The notes under the pieces: generated by a model
Databases searched by the model: none
What the model was told of the DNA's origin: nothing
What the model saw: the letters and a program-made list of their open reading frames with translations, nothing else
Program-made: the position numbers and the translations under genes
Source of the DNA: Corynebacterium bovis DSM 20582 = CIP 54.80
GTDB lineage: Bacteria > Actinomycetota > Actinomycetes > Mycobacteriales > Mycobacteriaceae
Length of the DNA stretch: 64,000 nucleotides
NCBI RefSeq assembly: GCF_030408615.1
Contig: NZ_CP047187.1
Span: 1,674,001 to 1,738,000, forward strand
Direction: 5' to 3'
Shown: in pieces, positions 9,013 to 18,806 of the stretch
Numbering within the stretch: position 1 is the stretch's first letter
Layout of the letters: every line of letters starts with the position of its first letter

Positions 9013-9789
9013 ATGGGATTCCAGAAGGGTTCGATCCGCCGCAGCACCGACGCCGTCGTCGTCGAGGATCTCGGGACCGTCGACTACATGACCGCCTGGC
9101 ACCACCAGGCCGAACTCGCCCGGTCCCGCGCGGACGGCGACGCCCCGGACACGCTCATCACCCTCCAGCACCCGGCGACGTACACCGCCGGACGGCGGAC
9201 ACAACCCGAGGACCTGCCCACCAACGGGCTGCCCGTCATCGACGTCGACCGCGGCGGCCGGATCACCTGGCACGGCCCCGGGCAGCTCGTCGTCTACCCC
9301 GTCGTCGCCCTGGCGAACCCCGTCGACGTCGTCGACTACGTCCGGCGCCTCGAGGAGGCCGTCATCCACACGTGCCGGGACCTCGGGCTCGACGACGTCG
9401 GCCGGGTCGAGGGCCGGTCGGGGGTGTGGCTGCCCGCCGGGGTGGTCGACGGCGTCCCCGTCGCCGCGCGGAAGGTCGCCGCGGTGGGGATCCGGGTGAC
9501 CCGCGGGGTCGCGATGCACGGCATCGCCCTGAACTGCGACAACTCGCTGGAGTACTACGGGCACATCGTGCCGTGCGGCCTCTCCGACACCGGGGTGACG
9601 ACGCTGTCCCGCGAACTCGGCCGCCCGACGACCGTCGCCGACGTCCGGGACGGGCTCGTCGCGGACATCCTCGCCGCGCTCGACGGGGAGCTCCCCCTCA
9701 CCGGGTCCGACATCCCGGAGGAGCTGGCGCACGGGCCCGTCACCGGCGACCCCGCGGGAGCCACCGGCACCGGTCCCGACGGGCGCTGA
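9013..9789 (+). CDS. lipB: octanoyl-[acyl carrier protein]--protein N-octanoyltransferase
   Basis: 258 residues. LipB moves octanoate from acyl carrier protein to the lipoyl lysines of E2 and related proteins, forming an acyl-cysteine intermediate. The family signatures are present: [26 protein letters not shown] with the general-base lysine K154, and [14 protein letters not shown] with the acyl cysteine C188. TACACT lies eight bases before the ATG and no Shine-Dalgarno is visible, so translation is probably leaderless. The C-terminal ~20 residues are Gly/Ala/Thr-rich. lipA follows after 43 bases with its own -10 box. Confidence 0.95.
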   Translation: MGFQKGSIRRSTDAVVVEDLGTVDYMTAWHHQAELARSRADGDAPDTLITLQHPATYTAGRRTQPEDLPTNGLPVIDVDRGGRITWHGPGQLVVYPVVALANPVDVVDYVRRLEEAVIHTCRDLGLDDVGRVEGRSGVWLPAGVVDGVPVAARKVAAVGIRVTRGVAMHGIALNCDNSLEYYGHIVPCGLSDTGVTTLSRELGRPTTVADVRDGLVADILAALDGELPLTGSDIPEELAHGPVTGDPAGATGTGPDGR

Positions 9790-9832
9790 CGCGGTTGGCC
9801 GCCCCCGCGGGGGTAGGCGTACGCTGGGCCGC

Positions 9833-10876
9833 GTGACTGTTTCAGCTGACGGACGACGACTGCTTCGCATCGAGGCGAAGAACGCGCAGACCCCCATCGA
9901 ACAGAAGCCGCGGTGGATCCGCACGACGGCGAAGATGGGCCCGGAGTTCCGTGACATGAAGAACCGGGTCGCCGGCGCGGGGCTGCACACCGTCTGCCAG
10001 GAGGCCGGGTGCCCCAACATCCACGAGTGCTGGGAGGACCGCGAGGCGTCGTTCCTCATCGGCGGCGACACGTGCTCCCGCCGGTGCGACTTCTGCCAGA
10101 TCAAGTCCGGCCGCCCCACCCCGCTCGACCGGGACGAGCCGCGGCGCGTCGCGGAGAACATCCGCGAGATGGACCTGCGCTACGCCACGGTGACGGGTGT
10201 GACCCGTGACGACCTCGACGACGAGGGCGCATGGCTGTACGCGGAGATCGTGCGGAAGATCCACGAGCTCAACCCGAACACGGGTGTCGAGAACCTCACC
10301 CCGGACTTCTCGGCCAAGCCGGACCTGCTCCGGCAGGTCTTCGAGGCCGAGCCGGAGGTCTTCGCCCACAACCTCGAGACCGTGCCGCGGATCTTCAAGC
10401 GCATCCGCCCGGCGTTCCGCTACGACCGCTCGCTCGAGGTCATCCGCGCGGCGCGGGACTACGGCCTCGTCACGAAGTCGAACCTCATCCTCGGCATGGG
10501 CGAGACCCCGGACGAGGTCCGCTCCGCGCTGCGTGACCTGCACGACGCCGGGACGGACATCATCACCGTCACGCAGTACCTGCGCCCGACGTCGATGCAC
10601 CACCCCATCGAGCGGTGGGTCAAGCCGGAGGAGTTCATGGAGCACTCCGAGTACGCCCGCGAGCTGGGCTTCGGTGCGGTGATGTCCGGGCCGCTGGTCC
10701 GCTCGTCGTACCGCTCCGGCCGGCTGTACGCGGAGGCGAAGGCCTCCCGCGGCGAGCCCCTGCCCGAGAACCTGCGTCACCTCGGTGAGAAGCTCGACGG
10801 CACGACGAGCCAGGAGGCCAGCACCCTCCTCGAGAAGTACGGCGCCTCCGAGGACACGCCGGTCGCCGCGCGCTGA
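9833..10876 (+). CDS. lipA: lipoyl synthase
   Basis: 347 residues, the normal length. LipA is a radical-SAM enzyme that inserts two sulfur atoms into protein-bound octanoate. Both iron-sulfur motifs are complete: the N-terminal auxiliary-cluster set [12 protein letters not shown] and the radical-SAM set CSRRCDFCQ. The C-terminal [10 protein letters not shown] carries the serine that binds the auxiliary cluster. The GTG start follows TACGCT by seven bases, so it is likely leaderless. Together with lipB it lipoylates the E2 encoded just upstream. Confidence 0.96.
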   Translation: MTVSADGRRLLRIEAKNAQTPIEQKPRWIRTTAKMGPEFRDMKNRVAGAGLHTVCQEAGCPNIHECWEDREASFLIGGDTCSRRCDFCQIKSGRPTPLDRDEPRRVAENIREMDLRYATVTGVTRDDLDDEGAWLYAEIVRKIHELNPNTGVENLTPDFSAKPDLLRQVFEAEPEVFAHNLETVPRIFKRIRPAFRYDRSLEVIRAARDYGLVTKSNLILGMGETPDEVRSALRDLHDAGTDIITVTQYLRPTSMHHPIERWVKPEEFMEHSEYARELGFGAVMSGPLVRSSYRSGRLYAEAKASRGEPLPENLRHLGEKLDGTTSQEASTLLEKYGASEDTPVAAR

Positions 10877-10993
10877 CCGCCCCTCCCCGCACGCCCGCGG
10901 CCGGTGACCGCGCACTGACCGCCGGTCCGGCCGACCGGCCGCCCCCGGACGCGATACCGTGCCGTCGCCGCCCATCCTCTACAGTTGGGCGGT

Positions 10994-11767
10994 ATGGCGA
11001 AAGACATCCGGGAGAAGGACAACAAGAAGGCCGAGAAGGCCGCGAAGAAGGCCAGGCGGAAGCAGACCCGCACCCAGCTGTGGCAGGCGTTCCAGCTCCA
11101 GCGGAAGCGGGACAAGAAGCTTGTCCCGCTCATGGTGCTCGCCGTTCTCGTCCCGGTCGTGGTGCTCCTCGCCCTGAGTCTCGTCGTCGGGACGTGGTGG
11201 CTGAACCTCATCCTCGGCCTCCTCATCGGGGCCGTCCTCGCGATGTTCGTGTTCTCCCGGCGGCTCCAGTCCGGCATGTACCAGCAGATCGAGGGCGAGG
11301 CCGGGGCCGCCGGCTGGGCGCTGAGCACCATGCGTGACGGCGTCGGCATGAAGTGGATCACCGAGCAGGCCGTCGCGACGAACACGCACATGGACGCCGT
11401 GCACCGGGTCGTCGGCTGCCCCGGCGTCGTGCTCGTCGGCGAGGGCCGGGAGCACCGGGTCCGGCCGATGATCGCCCAGGAGCGCAAGCGGCTGGCCCGG
11501 ATCCTCGGCGACACGCCGATCTACGACGTCATCGCCGGCGAGGAGGAGGGGCAGGTGCCGGTGAAGAAGCTCCAGTCGCACCTCATGAAGCTGCCCCGCA
11601 ACATCAAGAAGAACGAGGTCGACGCGCTCAACAGCCGCGTCGTCGCCATCGAGCGGCTCCGCTCCCGGCAGAACCAGCTGCCGAAGGGCCCGGTGCCGAA
11701 GGGGGCGAAGGTCAGCGGCGTGAACCGCCGCGCCCGCCGCGCCGCCGCGCGGAACAAGAAGGGCTGA
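10994..11767 (+). CDS. DUF4191 family membrane protein
   Basis: 257 residues from the ATG of MAKDIREKDNKK. A Lys-rich N-terminus is followed by two membrane segments at about 43-66 (VPLMVLAVLVPVVVLLALSLVV) and 69-87 (WWLNLILGLLIGAVLAMFVF), then a soluble domain and a basic tail. This matches actinobacterial DUF4191, which regularly follows lipA; its function is unknown, although the conserved position suggests a link to lipoylation or cell-envelope housekeeping. The ATG was chosen over an in-frame TTG nine bases upstream because TACAGT lies eight bases before it. Confidence 0.85.
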   Translation: MAKDIREKDNKKAEKAAKKARRKQTRTQLWQAFQLQRKRDKKLVPLMVLAVLVPVVVLLALSLVVGTWWLNLILGLLIGAVLAMFVFSRRLQSGMYQQIEGEAGAAGWALSTMRDGVGMKWITEQAVATNTHMDAVHRVVGCPGVVLVGEGREHRVRPMIAQERKRLARILGDTPIYDVIAGEEEGQVPVKKLQSHLMKLPRNIKKNEVDALNSRVVAIERLRSRQNQLPKGPVPKGAKVSGVNRRARRAAARNKKG

Positions 11768-11851
11768 CCGCCGGGACCGCCGGGGCCGGGGCCGCCGGGA
11801 CGGGGACCGCCGGGGTCGGGGCCGCGCCGCGCGCCCCGGCCGTCACCGCCG

Positions 11852-12337
11852 TCACCGCGTGCGGATGACGGCGCTGCCGGTGAGCCGGTCGTGGATGCCG
11901 CGCCCGTCGGTGTCCTGGATCAGCGGGGGGAAGACGATGAGCGACAGCAGCGCGCGGACGACCGCCCGGAGGAGCCCCACGCGCTCGTCGGGCCGGTCGA
12001 CCCGTGCGACGCCGATGCCGACGACCGCGTGCCCCGGGGACTGGGCGAAGAGCCAGACCGTCACCGTGCGCCAGACGAAGAACAGCACGAGCACGGCCGT
12101 CGAGATCGGGATCGAGCGGGGGGTGACCGGGGTGAGGAAAAACGCGATCGCGTAGCAGATCAGCCAGTCGATGAGGAAGGCCCCCATCCGGGAGCCGAGC
12201 CGGGCGAGGGACCCCGGCCCCGCCTCCGGCAGCCCCAACCGTTCCCCCCGGTAGGAACTGGGGTTCGACGGGTCCTCGTACTGTCCCGGAACCTGCGGCC
12301 CCTCGAGCCACGTGCTGTGTTCGTCCTTGCGCGCCAT
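11852..12337 (-). CDS. RDD family membrane protein
   Basis: 161 residues. The RDD domain begins at about residue 48 with LGSRMGAFLIDWLICYAIAF, followed by two further hydrophobic segments (about 78-98 and 128-140), as usual for this family. Some RDD proteins take part in ion or osmotic transport, but nothing here shows a substrate. TAGTCT eight bases before the ATG and the absence of a ribosome site suggest a leaderless mRNA. It lies between DUF4191 and glnA, as in C. glutamicum. Confidence 0.85.
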   Translation of the reverse strand: MARKDEHSTWLEGPQVPGQYEDPSNPSSYRGERLGLPEAGPGSLARLGSRMGAFLIDWLICYAIAFFLTPVTPRSIPISTAVLVLFFVWRTVTVWLFAQSPGHAVVGIGVARVDRPDERVGLLRAVVRALLSLIVFPPLIQDTDGRGIHDRLTGSAVIRTR

Positions 12338-12470
12338 GATCCCCGAGACTACCTGCCGGGCTGCGCCACGCCGACCGCGAGGCCCCGGTGGTGCCCGGAT
12401 TCGGCCGCGGAAGGGGGTGCGGCGCGGTGAATGCGGGCCACACCGGGCGGGAAATCCGTAGGCTGGGCGG

Positions 12471-12536
12471 GTGTGGGTCTCGGGTGACGACGCTGTCCTA
12501 CGGATGACCTCCGGCCGGACGCGCTCCGAGGCTTAA
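12471..12536 (+). CDS. possible 21-residue leaderless small ORF upstream of glnA
   Basis: A GTG six bases after TAGGCT opens a short frame that ends with TAA at 12534-12536, reading (M)WVSGDDAVLRMTSG then RTRSEA. The -10 box and spacing are the same as for clear leaderless genes in this window. It lies just before the glnA promoter. There is no homologue I recognise, and the reading could be chance. Confidence 0.25.
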   Translation: MWVSGDDAVLRMTSGRTRSEA

Positions 12537-12554
12537 CACGCGGGAAACATTCGA

Positions 12555-12586
12555 TTGACGAACGGGCAACAACAGTTACCTAGTGT
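12555..12586 (+). promoter_or_regulatory. probable glnA promoter
   Basis: TTGACG at 12555 is followed 16 bases later by TACCTA at 12577 (or TAGTGT at 12581). The region is markedly richer in A+T than its surroundings. About 100 bases of untranslated leader then precede the ribosome site. I looked for an AmtR operator and saw none that is convincing. Confidence 0.55.
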
Positions 12587-12682
12587 TCAGTGCACAGCCT
12601 GGTCGGCGACGCGTGGCACACACCCCGTGTCGTGACGACCGAGAGCGACGACCGGGCCAGACATGACTGCAAGGAGTCAACA

Positions 12683-14119
12683 GTGGCATTCAAGACCGCC
12701 GAAGAGGTCACCAAGTTCATCCGGGACAACGACGTCGAGTTCGTCGACGTCCGCTTCACCGACGTGCCGGGTGTCGAGCAGCACTTCACGGTGCCCGCCA
12801 GCGCATTCGACGAGGACGCCGTGGAGGAGGGCCTGGCGTTCGACGGATCCTCCGTCCGTGGCTTCACCACCATCGACGAGTCCGACATGGCGCTGCTCCC
12901 CGACCTCGCGACGGCGAAGATCGACCCGTTCCGCAAGGCGAAGACCCTGAACATCAAGTTCTTCGTGCACGACCCCTTCACCCGGGAGCCGTTCTCCCGT
13001 GACCCCCGGAACGTCGCGCGGAAGGCGGAGGAGTACCTCGCGTCGACGGGCATCGCGGACACCTGCTTCTTCGGTGCCGAGGCGGAGTTCTACCTCTTCG
13101 ACCGCGTGCGGTACGCCGCGGAGATGAACCACTCCTTCTACGAGGTCGACTCCGTCGAGGGCTGGTGGAACCGCGGCGAGGAGGAGAACCCCGACGGTTC
13201 GCCGAACCTCGGCTACAAGACCCGGCCGAAGGGCGGGTACTTCCCCGTCGCCCCGTACGACCACTTCCAGGACCTGCGCGACGAGATCTGCCGGCAGCTC
13301 GCCGCCTCCGGCTTCGAGCTCGAGCGGGCGCACCACGAGGTCGGCACCGGTGGCCAGCAGGAGATCAACTACAAGTTCAACACCCTCCTCCACGCCGCGG
13401 ACGACCTGCAGACGTTCAAGTACATCGTGAAGAACACGGCGTGGGAGGCCGGCCGCTCGGCGACGTTCATGCCGAAGCCGCTCGCCGGCGACAACGGCTC
13501 GGGCATGCACGCCCACCAGTCGCTGTGGAAGAACGGCGAGCCGCTGTTCCACGACGAGAACGGCTACGCCGGGCTCTCCGACACCGCCCGCTACTACATC
13601 GGCGGCATCCTCCACCACGCCGGCGCGGTCCTCGCGTTCACGAACCCGACGCTGAACTCCTACCACCGGCTCGTGCCGGGCTTCGAGGCCCCGATCAACC
13701 TCGTGTACTCGCAGCGCAACCGGTCCGCCGCGGTGCGCATCCCGATCACCGGCTCGAACCCGAAGGCCAAGCGCCTGGAGTTCCGCGCCCCGGACCCGAG
13801 CGGCAACCCGTACCTCGGCTTCGCGGCGATGATGCTCGCCGGCCTCGACGGCGTGAAGAACCGCATCGAGCCGCACGCGCCCGTCGACAAGGACCTCTAC
13901 GAGCTCCCGCCGGAGGAGGCCCGGGACATCCCGCAGGCCCCGACCTCCCTCGAGGCCGCGCTCACCGCGCTCGAGGAGGACAACGACTTCCTCACCGAGG
14001 GCGGCGTCTTCACGGACGACCTCATCGACACGTACATCCAGTACAAGTTCGACAACGAGATCTCGCCCGTGCGCCTCCGCCCGACCCCGCAGGAGTTCGA
14101 GCTCTACTACGACTGCTGA
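12683..14119 (+). CDS. glnA: glutamine synthetase, type I (beta subclass)
   Basis: 478 residues. The enzyme condenses glutamate and ammonia to glutamine using ATP, as a dodecamer. Visible motifs are the [12 protein letters not shown] loop, the [10 protein letters not shown] metal ligands, [12 protein letters not shown], and the ATP-binding [12 protein letters not shown] region. The adenylylation site [10 protein letters not shown] is present with Tyr406, matching the GlnE adenylyltransferase encoded at 31-34 kb. The GTG start (VAFKTAEEV) has AAGGAG six bases upstream. A longer in-frame reading exists but lacks a ribosome site. A strong hairpin follows the stop. Confidence 0.96.
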   Translation: MAFKTAEEVTKFIRDNDVEFVDVRFTDVPGVEQHFTVPASAFDEDAVEEGLAFDGSSVRGFTTIDESDMALLPDLATAKIDPFRKAKTLNIKFFVHDPFTREPFSRDPRNVARKAEEYLASTGIADTCFFGAEAEFYLFDRVRYAAEMNHSFYEVDSVEGWWNRGEEENPDGSPNLGYKTRPKGGYFPVAPYDHFQDLRDEICRQLAASGFELERAHHEVGTGGQQEINYKFNTLLHAADDLQTFKYIVKNTAWEAGRSATFMPKPLAGDNGSGMHAHQSLWKNGEPLFHDENGYAGLSDTARYYIGGILHHAGAVLAFTNPTLNSYHRLVPGFEAPINLVYSQRNRSAAVRIPITGSNPKAKRLEFRAPDPSGNPYLGFAAMMLAGLDGVKNRIEPHAPVDKDLYELPPEEARDIPQAPTSLEAALTALEEDNDFLTEGGVFTDDLIDTYIQYKFDNEISPVRLRPTPQEFELYYDC

Positions 14120-14144
14120 CCGCCGGGTCACACCGTCGTCCGGG

Positions 14145-14173
14145 ACCCCGGGGCCGTTCACCGGCCCCGGGGT
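14145..14173 (+). terminator. glnA terminator hairpin
   Basis: ACCCCGGGGCCG and CGGCCCCGGGGT are exact 12-base arms around a five-base loop, followed by TTCCC. It starts 26 bases after the glnA stop. Confidence 0.7.
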
Positions 14174-14183
14174 TCCCCCGTGT

Positions 14184-14303
14184 CCGGGGTCGACGCCGCG
14201 ACGTCGCCGGGGTCGGGTCAGGGCGGGGCCGGGGTCGGGTCTCGGGTCGGAGCCGGGGTCGACGCCGCGACGTCGCCGGGGTCGGGTCGGGGCGGGGCCG
14301 GGG
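14184..14303 (+). repeat. direct repeat, two 51-bp copies
   Basis: Copies at 14184-14234 and 14253-14303 differ at one base. Each starts CCGGGGTCGACGCCGCGACG. They make up much of the 398-base gap between glnA and the next gene, which otherwise shows only G+C-rich sequence and no ORF I can support. Confidence 0.8.
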
Positions 14304-14517
14304 GGCGGTGGGGTGCCGACGGCCGGTCGGCCCGCGCCCCGGGCGGGACGCCACGCGGGGCCGGCGACACCGGGGTCGGGGCGGGGCGCTGCGCTACCCT
14401 CGCCCACAGGTGGGGAGGACGCGGGACGCGTCGTCCCCTCCCCCGTCCCGCCCCCGGGACCGCTCCGCGACCGGGGCCGGGACCCCCTGACACCAGGAGA
14501 GAACAGGACCCCTCACG

Positions 14518-16260
14518 ATGACGACCCTCCCCCGGCCCCGCACCCCACGGGCGGCGGCCACCCCGACCCCGCCGGCCACCCCGATCCGCCGCCGCTCCCG
14601 CGCGGCCGCGGCCGTCACCGGCGTCACCCTCACCGGGCTCCTCGCCGCGGTCGCCCCGGCCGCCGGCGCGGCACCCGACTCCCCGCAGCCGGAGATCCCC
14701 GCCTCGGCGGGCCCCGCCGCCCCGTGCGTGCCCCTCCTCGGCGACCCCGTGAAGGGCTACGGGCAGTTCCCCCTCGGGCTCACACCCCCGGACTTCGGTG
14801 ACGCCGGGTACGACGCCCTGCCCCCGACGACGCTCACCGGCCTGCCCGACCGCGTCGACCTGCGGGACTCCACGCAGGGCTTCAACCAGAAGGTCGAGGT
14901 CGCGCTCGCCGACGGGCGCCTCGCCGTGCGCCACCCCGGCGACCCGCAGTGGCGGGACATGCCGACGCCGGACTGCCTCGCCGGGAAGATCAGGGGCATC
15001 TCCGTCAACGACGACGCCCTCGTCGCCCTCGACGACGACGGCTGGATCTACACCATGAGCAACCTCCAGTCCAGCCCCGACCGCTGGGGCTGGGTCCGGG
15101 CCTGGGGCGGGCCCGTGTGGCTCGGCGACGGGATGCAGTCCCCCACGACCGAGCCCGGGACGTGGTCCCTGAGCCTCACCGGCACGCACACCGACCGGAC
15201 GTACCGCACCCCCGACGGCAAGGACCAGCCGGTGTCCCTCGCGAAGGTCACGCAGCTCGTGGCGCTCGGCGGTGACGGCTCGCACATCTACTCCCTCGAC
15301 CCGTGGCTCGCGCAGGACTACTCCTACGAGATCGCGACGCCGCACAACGGGCGCTTCCGGGCGGAGTCGGTCTCCGCGTCCGGGTCGGTGGTGTTCATCA
15401 CCGACCGGTACGGCGACATGTACACCCGGCTGTCCGACTACGACATCAACGGGGCCGACCCCGCCCAGTTCCGCTACACGTGGGACGACGACGACCGCCC
15501 CGCCGCGCCCGACGCGCTCACCCACCGGCTCGACCCCCGCACGGCCCCCGTCTCCCTGCCCGGGGACGACTGGACGCACCAGCCGAAGGTGCCCGGCCGG
15601 ATCACCGGGCGCATCTCGATCCACTCCACCGCACCCGGCTCCGAGAACCGGGAACTGCGCGTCGAGGGCGCCGACGACGCCGGGACGACCGGCTACTGGG
15701 CGAAGGCACTGCGCGACGAGACCTGGACGTTCCACCCCACCGGCGCACCGGTGACGGGGACGTGGCTGGAGAACCCCCCGGAGGACCGCAGCGGCGACGT
15801 CCTCGCCGAGGACTCCCCGTACAGCTACCACGGTGAACTGCGCCCCGGGGTGGGCCTCGAGATCGACCACTTCGCCTACGCCGCCACCCGGCACGACGCC
15901 ACCCTCGTCATCGGCGACCGCCGCTACCCCCTGGCCCTCGCCACCGTCGACGGGCGGCTCGGCACGCCGCTCAGCCAGCGGCTCCTGCCGGTCGACGGGG
16001 AGTTCGGCGCCCGGCCCGCCGGGCTCGTCAACGGTGTGCCGCGCGACTACGCCGCGGCCGTGTCCGTGCCGCCGGAGACGCGGGACGCCGCCGCGCACGA
16101 CCCGGAGCTCGCCCGGGTGCTCGCCGAGGACTTCGCCGGGGAGGAGCACCACCAGCTGTTCCTGCGGGTCGAGCCGGACCGGATGCAGGTCATCAACTCC
16201 CCCGTGAAGGACGTGGCGGTGCCGCTGCCCGGGCGGACGGCCGTGCTGCCCGCCGTGTGA
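14518..16260 (+). CDS. secreted protein of unknown function
   Basis: 580 residues. A Sec signal is visible: basic IRRRSRAAAA, a hydrophobic run VTGVTLTGLLAAVAPAAGA, and probable cleavage near residue 52. The mature part has two early-spaced cysteines (APCVPLLG, PDCLAGK) and many short repeated strand-turn motifs such as VALDDDGWIYTMS, ALGGDGSHIYSLD and VVFITDRYGDMYTRL. These look like blades of a beta-propeller; that is an inference. There are no membrane anchor, sortase motif or catalytic motif that I recognise. It is convergent with the gamma-glutamyltransferase gene. Confidence 0.75.
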   Translation: MTTLPRPRTPRAAATPTPPATPIRRRSRAAAAVTGVTLTGLLAAVAPAAGAAPDSPQPEIPASAGPAAPCVPLLGDPVKGYGQFPLGLTPPDFGDAGYDALPPTTLTGLPDRVDLRDSTQGFNQKVEVALADGRLAVRHPGDPQWRDMPTPDCLAGKIRGISVNDDALVALDDDGWIYTMSNLQSSPDRWGWVRAWGGPVWLGDGMQSPTTEPGTWSLSLTGTHTDRTYRTPDGKDQPVSLAKVTQLVALGGDGSHIYSLDPWLAQDYSYEIATPHNGRFRAESVSASGSVVFITDRYGDMYTRLSDYDINGADPAQFRYTWDDDDRPAAPDALTHRLDPRTAPVSLPGDDWTHQPKVPGRITGRISIHSTAPGSENRELRVEGADDAGTTGYWAKALRDETWTFHPTGAPVTGTWLENPPEDRSGDVLAEDSPYSYHGELRPGVGLEIDHFAYAATRHDATLVIGDRRYPLALATVDGRLGTPLSQRLLPVDGEFGARPAGLVNGVPRDYAAAVSVPPETRDAAAHDPELARVLAEDFAGEEHHQLFLRVEPDRMQVINSPVKDVAVPLPGRTAVLPAV

Positions 16261-16360
16261 GCTGACGGGGCCGATCGCGCCCGACCGGGCTGACCGCGGC
16301 CGGGCCCGGGCGGGACCCCTGGGCCGGGCGGCAACCGGGTCCCGGGGTGCCGGGTCCCGG

Positions 16361-18313
16361 TCAGGGGCGCTGCTGCGCCGGGAGGGGCGCGCCCAGCGCG
16401 AGGCCCTGGCGGCGCGGGTCCGCGCCCGCGTGGACGCCGCGGCGGCCGACCCGCACGACGGCCGTCCCGCTCTCCCGCGGGCCCGTGTTCACGTCCTGCC
16501 CCCAGTCCCCGAGCAGGTCACGGACCTTCCGGAAGTCCGCGTCGTCGAGGTCGCCGCCGGTCTCCATGAAGACGATGTCGCGGCCCTCCGCGCCGAAGTT
16601 CGGCATCCGGATGGCCTCGTCCGGCGGCAGCCCCCACTCGAGGACCGCGACGAGGGACTTGATGACGTACGCGGGGATCCCGCGGCCGCCCGGCGAGCCG
16701 AGCGCGATGGCCTCCGGGTGCCCGGTCCCGCGCGGCACGCCGCCCTCGACGACGATGACCGGCGCCATCGTCGTCCGCGGGTGCAGCCCCGGGCCCCGGT
16801 GGTTGGGCTCGCCCGCCTCGGCGTGGCGGCTGAAGTTGTCCAGCGAGTTGTTGAGGAAGAACCCCTGGCCGGCGATACCGGCGCCGAAGTTCTGCTGGAG
16901 GGTCGTCGTGATGTCGGCGATGTCGCCCCGCGCGTCCCGGACGACGATCTGCGACGTGCCCTCCTCCGTCGACTCCTCGTACTCGCCCTCCCCCTCGACC
17001 GGGGACGGCTGCGGGGTGTCCATCGTCCGCTTCTGGCGGATGTCGCCCGACCGGTCCTCGAGGAGGCCGCGGTTCGTCACGACGCTGTCCAGGTAGGCCC
17101 GGGACCGGTCCGGGTTGTCCCCCGGGTCGGACATCCACGTGTTGCCGTCGGCGAAGGCGATGCGCTCGGCCTCACTGATGAGGTGCACCGCCGTCGCGCG
17201 GGGCACGGCCGGGCCGTCACCGGCGGTGTCCGGGGTGAGCCGGGCGACGTGCTTGTGGTCGAGCAGTTGGAGGGCCTCGGCGACGATCATCATGCCCGTC
17301 GCCGTCGACGGGGAGCCGCACACCTCGTGCCCCGCGTACGGGGCGCACAGGGCGGGGGCGGCGTCGAGGGGACGGGCGGCGTCGTCCCTCCAGTCCCGGA
17401 CGAGGTCCCGGCCGCCGCGCGAGCCCCGGCCGTGCGAGGTGAGCAGCGCCTCGATGACGTCGGTGACACCCGGGCCGTCGGCGGCGACGGCGTCGAGGTA
17501 GTCCGCGTACGCGGGGTTGCGGACGGTGTCGCCGGCGACGGGGGCACGGCCCCCGACGGTGAGGAACTCCCCCTCGGCGTCCTCCGCGAAGAGGTCGGGG
17601 CGGGAGGCCGCCGCGTCCGCGAGCCGGGGGCTCACCGTGAACCCGGACCGGGCGAGGCGGACCGCCGGGGCGACGAGATCCGGCACCGGGCGACTGCCGT
17701 GGTCGTGGGCGAGCTGGTGCATCACCCGGTCGGTCTGCGGCACGCCGGCGCGCTGGAGGGTCGACACGCTGCGCAGGTCCTCCCGCTCCCCGGACGGGGC
17801 GTGGACGGTGCCGTCGTAGGTGGTGACGTCGCCGGTGCGGCCGTCGAGGTAGGTCACGAGCGCGCCGCCGCCGGGTCCGGAGGACTGGGGTTCGACGAGC
17901 CCGAGCACGTACTGCGCGGTGACGGCGGCGTCGGCCGCGGTGCCGCCGGCGAGGAGGACGTCGCAGGCGGCCTTCGTCGCGTAGGGGTTGTTCGTGACGG
18001 CGGCGACCGCGCCGGGGTCGGTGCTGTCGGCGCGGAAGTTCGCCGGGTCGATCGCGTCCGAGGTCATGGCGTTCACCGCGTTGTAGGCGTCGTCGTAGCT
18101 GCACCCGTGGGGCGCGGCGACGGGGACGGAGGTCTCGGGCTCGTCCGGGGGGCTGTCGCTGCAGGCTGCGAGGGTCGCCGACCCGAGGAGGGCGACGACG
18201 ACCGCCGCCGTCGTGCGGAGGGTGCGGGCGGGTGCCGGTCGGGGGCCGGGGGTCTCCCGGCCCGGCGTCCGGCCTGGGGTCCTGAGGGCGTGGCGCAGAG
18301 GGGTGGAGCGCAC
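16361..18313 (-). CDS. ggt: gamma-glutamyltransferase, lipoprotein
   Basis: 650 residues. GGT transfers or hydrolyses the gamma-glutamyl group of glutathione-like or poly-gamma-glutamyl peptides outside the membrane, and self-cleaves to expose a threonine. The N-terminus has a lipobox (ATLAAC, Cys51), so the enzyme is probably membrane-tethered. The large subunit shows GGTAADAAVTAQYVLGLVEP and SSGPGGGALV. The processing site is EEGTSQIVV with Thr453, followed by DITTTLQQNFGAGI and the small-subunit GSPGGRGIP loop. The GTG start has GAAAAGGA upstream. A Glu/Ser-rich insert (VEGEGEYEESTEEG) lies just before the threonine. Confidence 0.9.
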   Translation of the reverse strand: MRSTPLRHALRTPGRTPGRETPGPRPAPARTLRTTAAVVVALLGSATLAACSDSPPDEPETSVPVAAPHGCSYDDAYNAVNAMTSDAIDPANFRADSTDPGAVAAVTNNPYATKAACDVLLAGGTAADAAVTAQYVLGLVEPQSSGPGGGALVTYLDGRTGDVTTYDGTVHAPSGEREDLRSVSTLQRAGVPQTDRVMHQLAHDHGSRPVPDLVAPAVRLARSGFTVSPRLADAAASRPDLFAEDAEGEFLTVGGRAPVAGDTVRNPAYADYLDAVAADGPGVTDVIEALLTSHGRGSRGGRDLVRDWRDDAARPLDAAPALCAPYAGHEVCGSPSTATGMMIVAEALQLLDHKHVARLTPDTAGDGPAVPRATAVHLISEAERIAFADGNTWMSDPGDNPDRSRAYLDSVVTNRGLLEDRSGDIRQKRTMDTPQPSPVEGEGEYEESTEEGTSQIVVRDARGDIADITTTLQQNFGAGIAGQGFFLNNSLDNFSRHAEAGEPNHRGPGLHPRTTMAPVIVVEGGVPRGTGHPEAIALGSPGGRGIPAYVIKSLVAVLEWGLPPDEAIRMPNFGAEGRDIVFMETGGDLDDADFRKVRDLLGDWGQDVNTGPRESGTAVVRVGRRGVHAGADPRRQGLALGAPLPAQQRP

Positions 18314-18806
18314 GTCGGGGTCCTTTTCGGGGGGTCGTGCCGCGCGGCTCCCGGCGTGCTCACCGCCCGGACGGTCCGCGCTGCGGTGTCGCCGGTCGGC
18401 GCACGGGATCGTCGGCCGGTGACCGGTCCCCGGGCCCGCTGCGGCGGGTGGTCAGGTCGTGACGGCACATCTGGTGACACTGTCGGCCACCGTCGATCAC
18501 TGGGCCGACTGCTGGCCGGCGCTCATGCTATCCGAGTCCCCGGGGCCCGGCAGCCGATCACCCCCGCGGCCGATTCCCGGTGACATATCATCAACCGCAC
18601 CCCGCCGACCACGGCAAACGGCATTCCGGCGGGCCGCGGGCCCGCCGGGCCGGCGCGGTCCGGCGACGTGCTGCCACCCCGGGACCGACACTGCGGGCCC
18701 GCTGCACGCACCCCCGCGGCGGAGGCGTCGGAGGTGCGGCGGTCCCCCGTCAGGTGTGCCGCGGAGGACCGCCGGCGGCGCCCCGGTCACGCGCCCGGCG
18801 CGACGG
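18314..18806. other. 493-base gap without a supported gene
   Basis: Between ggt (start at 18313) and the TRIC-like gene (stop at 18807). Short frames on both strands are Arg/Gly/Pro-rich and look like noise. One A+T-rich patch lies at 18580-18600 (GACATATCATCAACC). I see no RNA gene or clear repeat. Confidence 0.6.

Noticed and set aside
12500..12682. AmtR nitrogen-control operator upstream of glnA
   Set aside because: No ATCTATAG-type inverted site could be found by eye.
18497..18790. 97-codon minus-strand ORF in the ggt/TRIC gap
   Set aside because: Arg/Gly/Pro-rich with no ribosome site, -10 box or recognisable motif.
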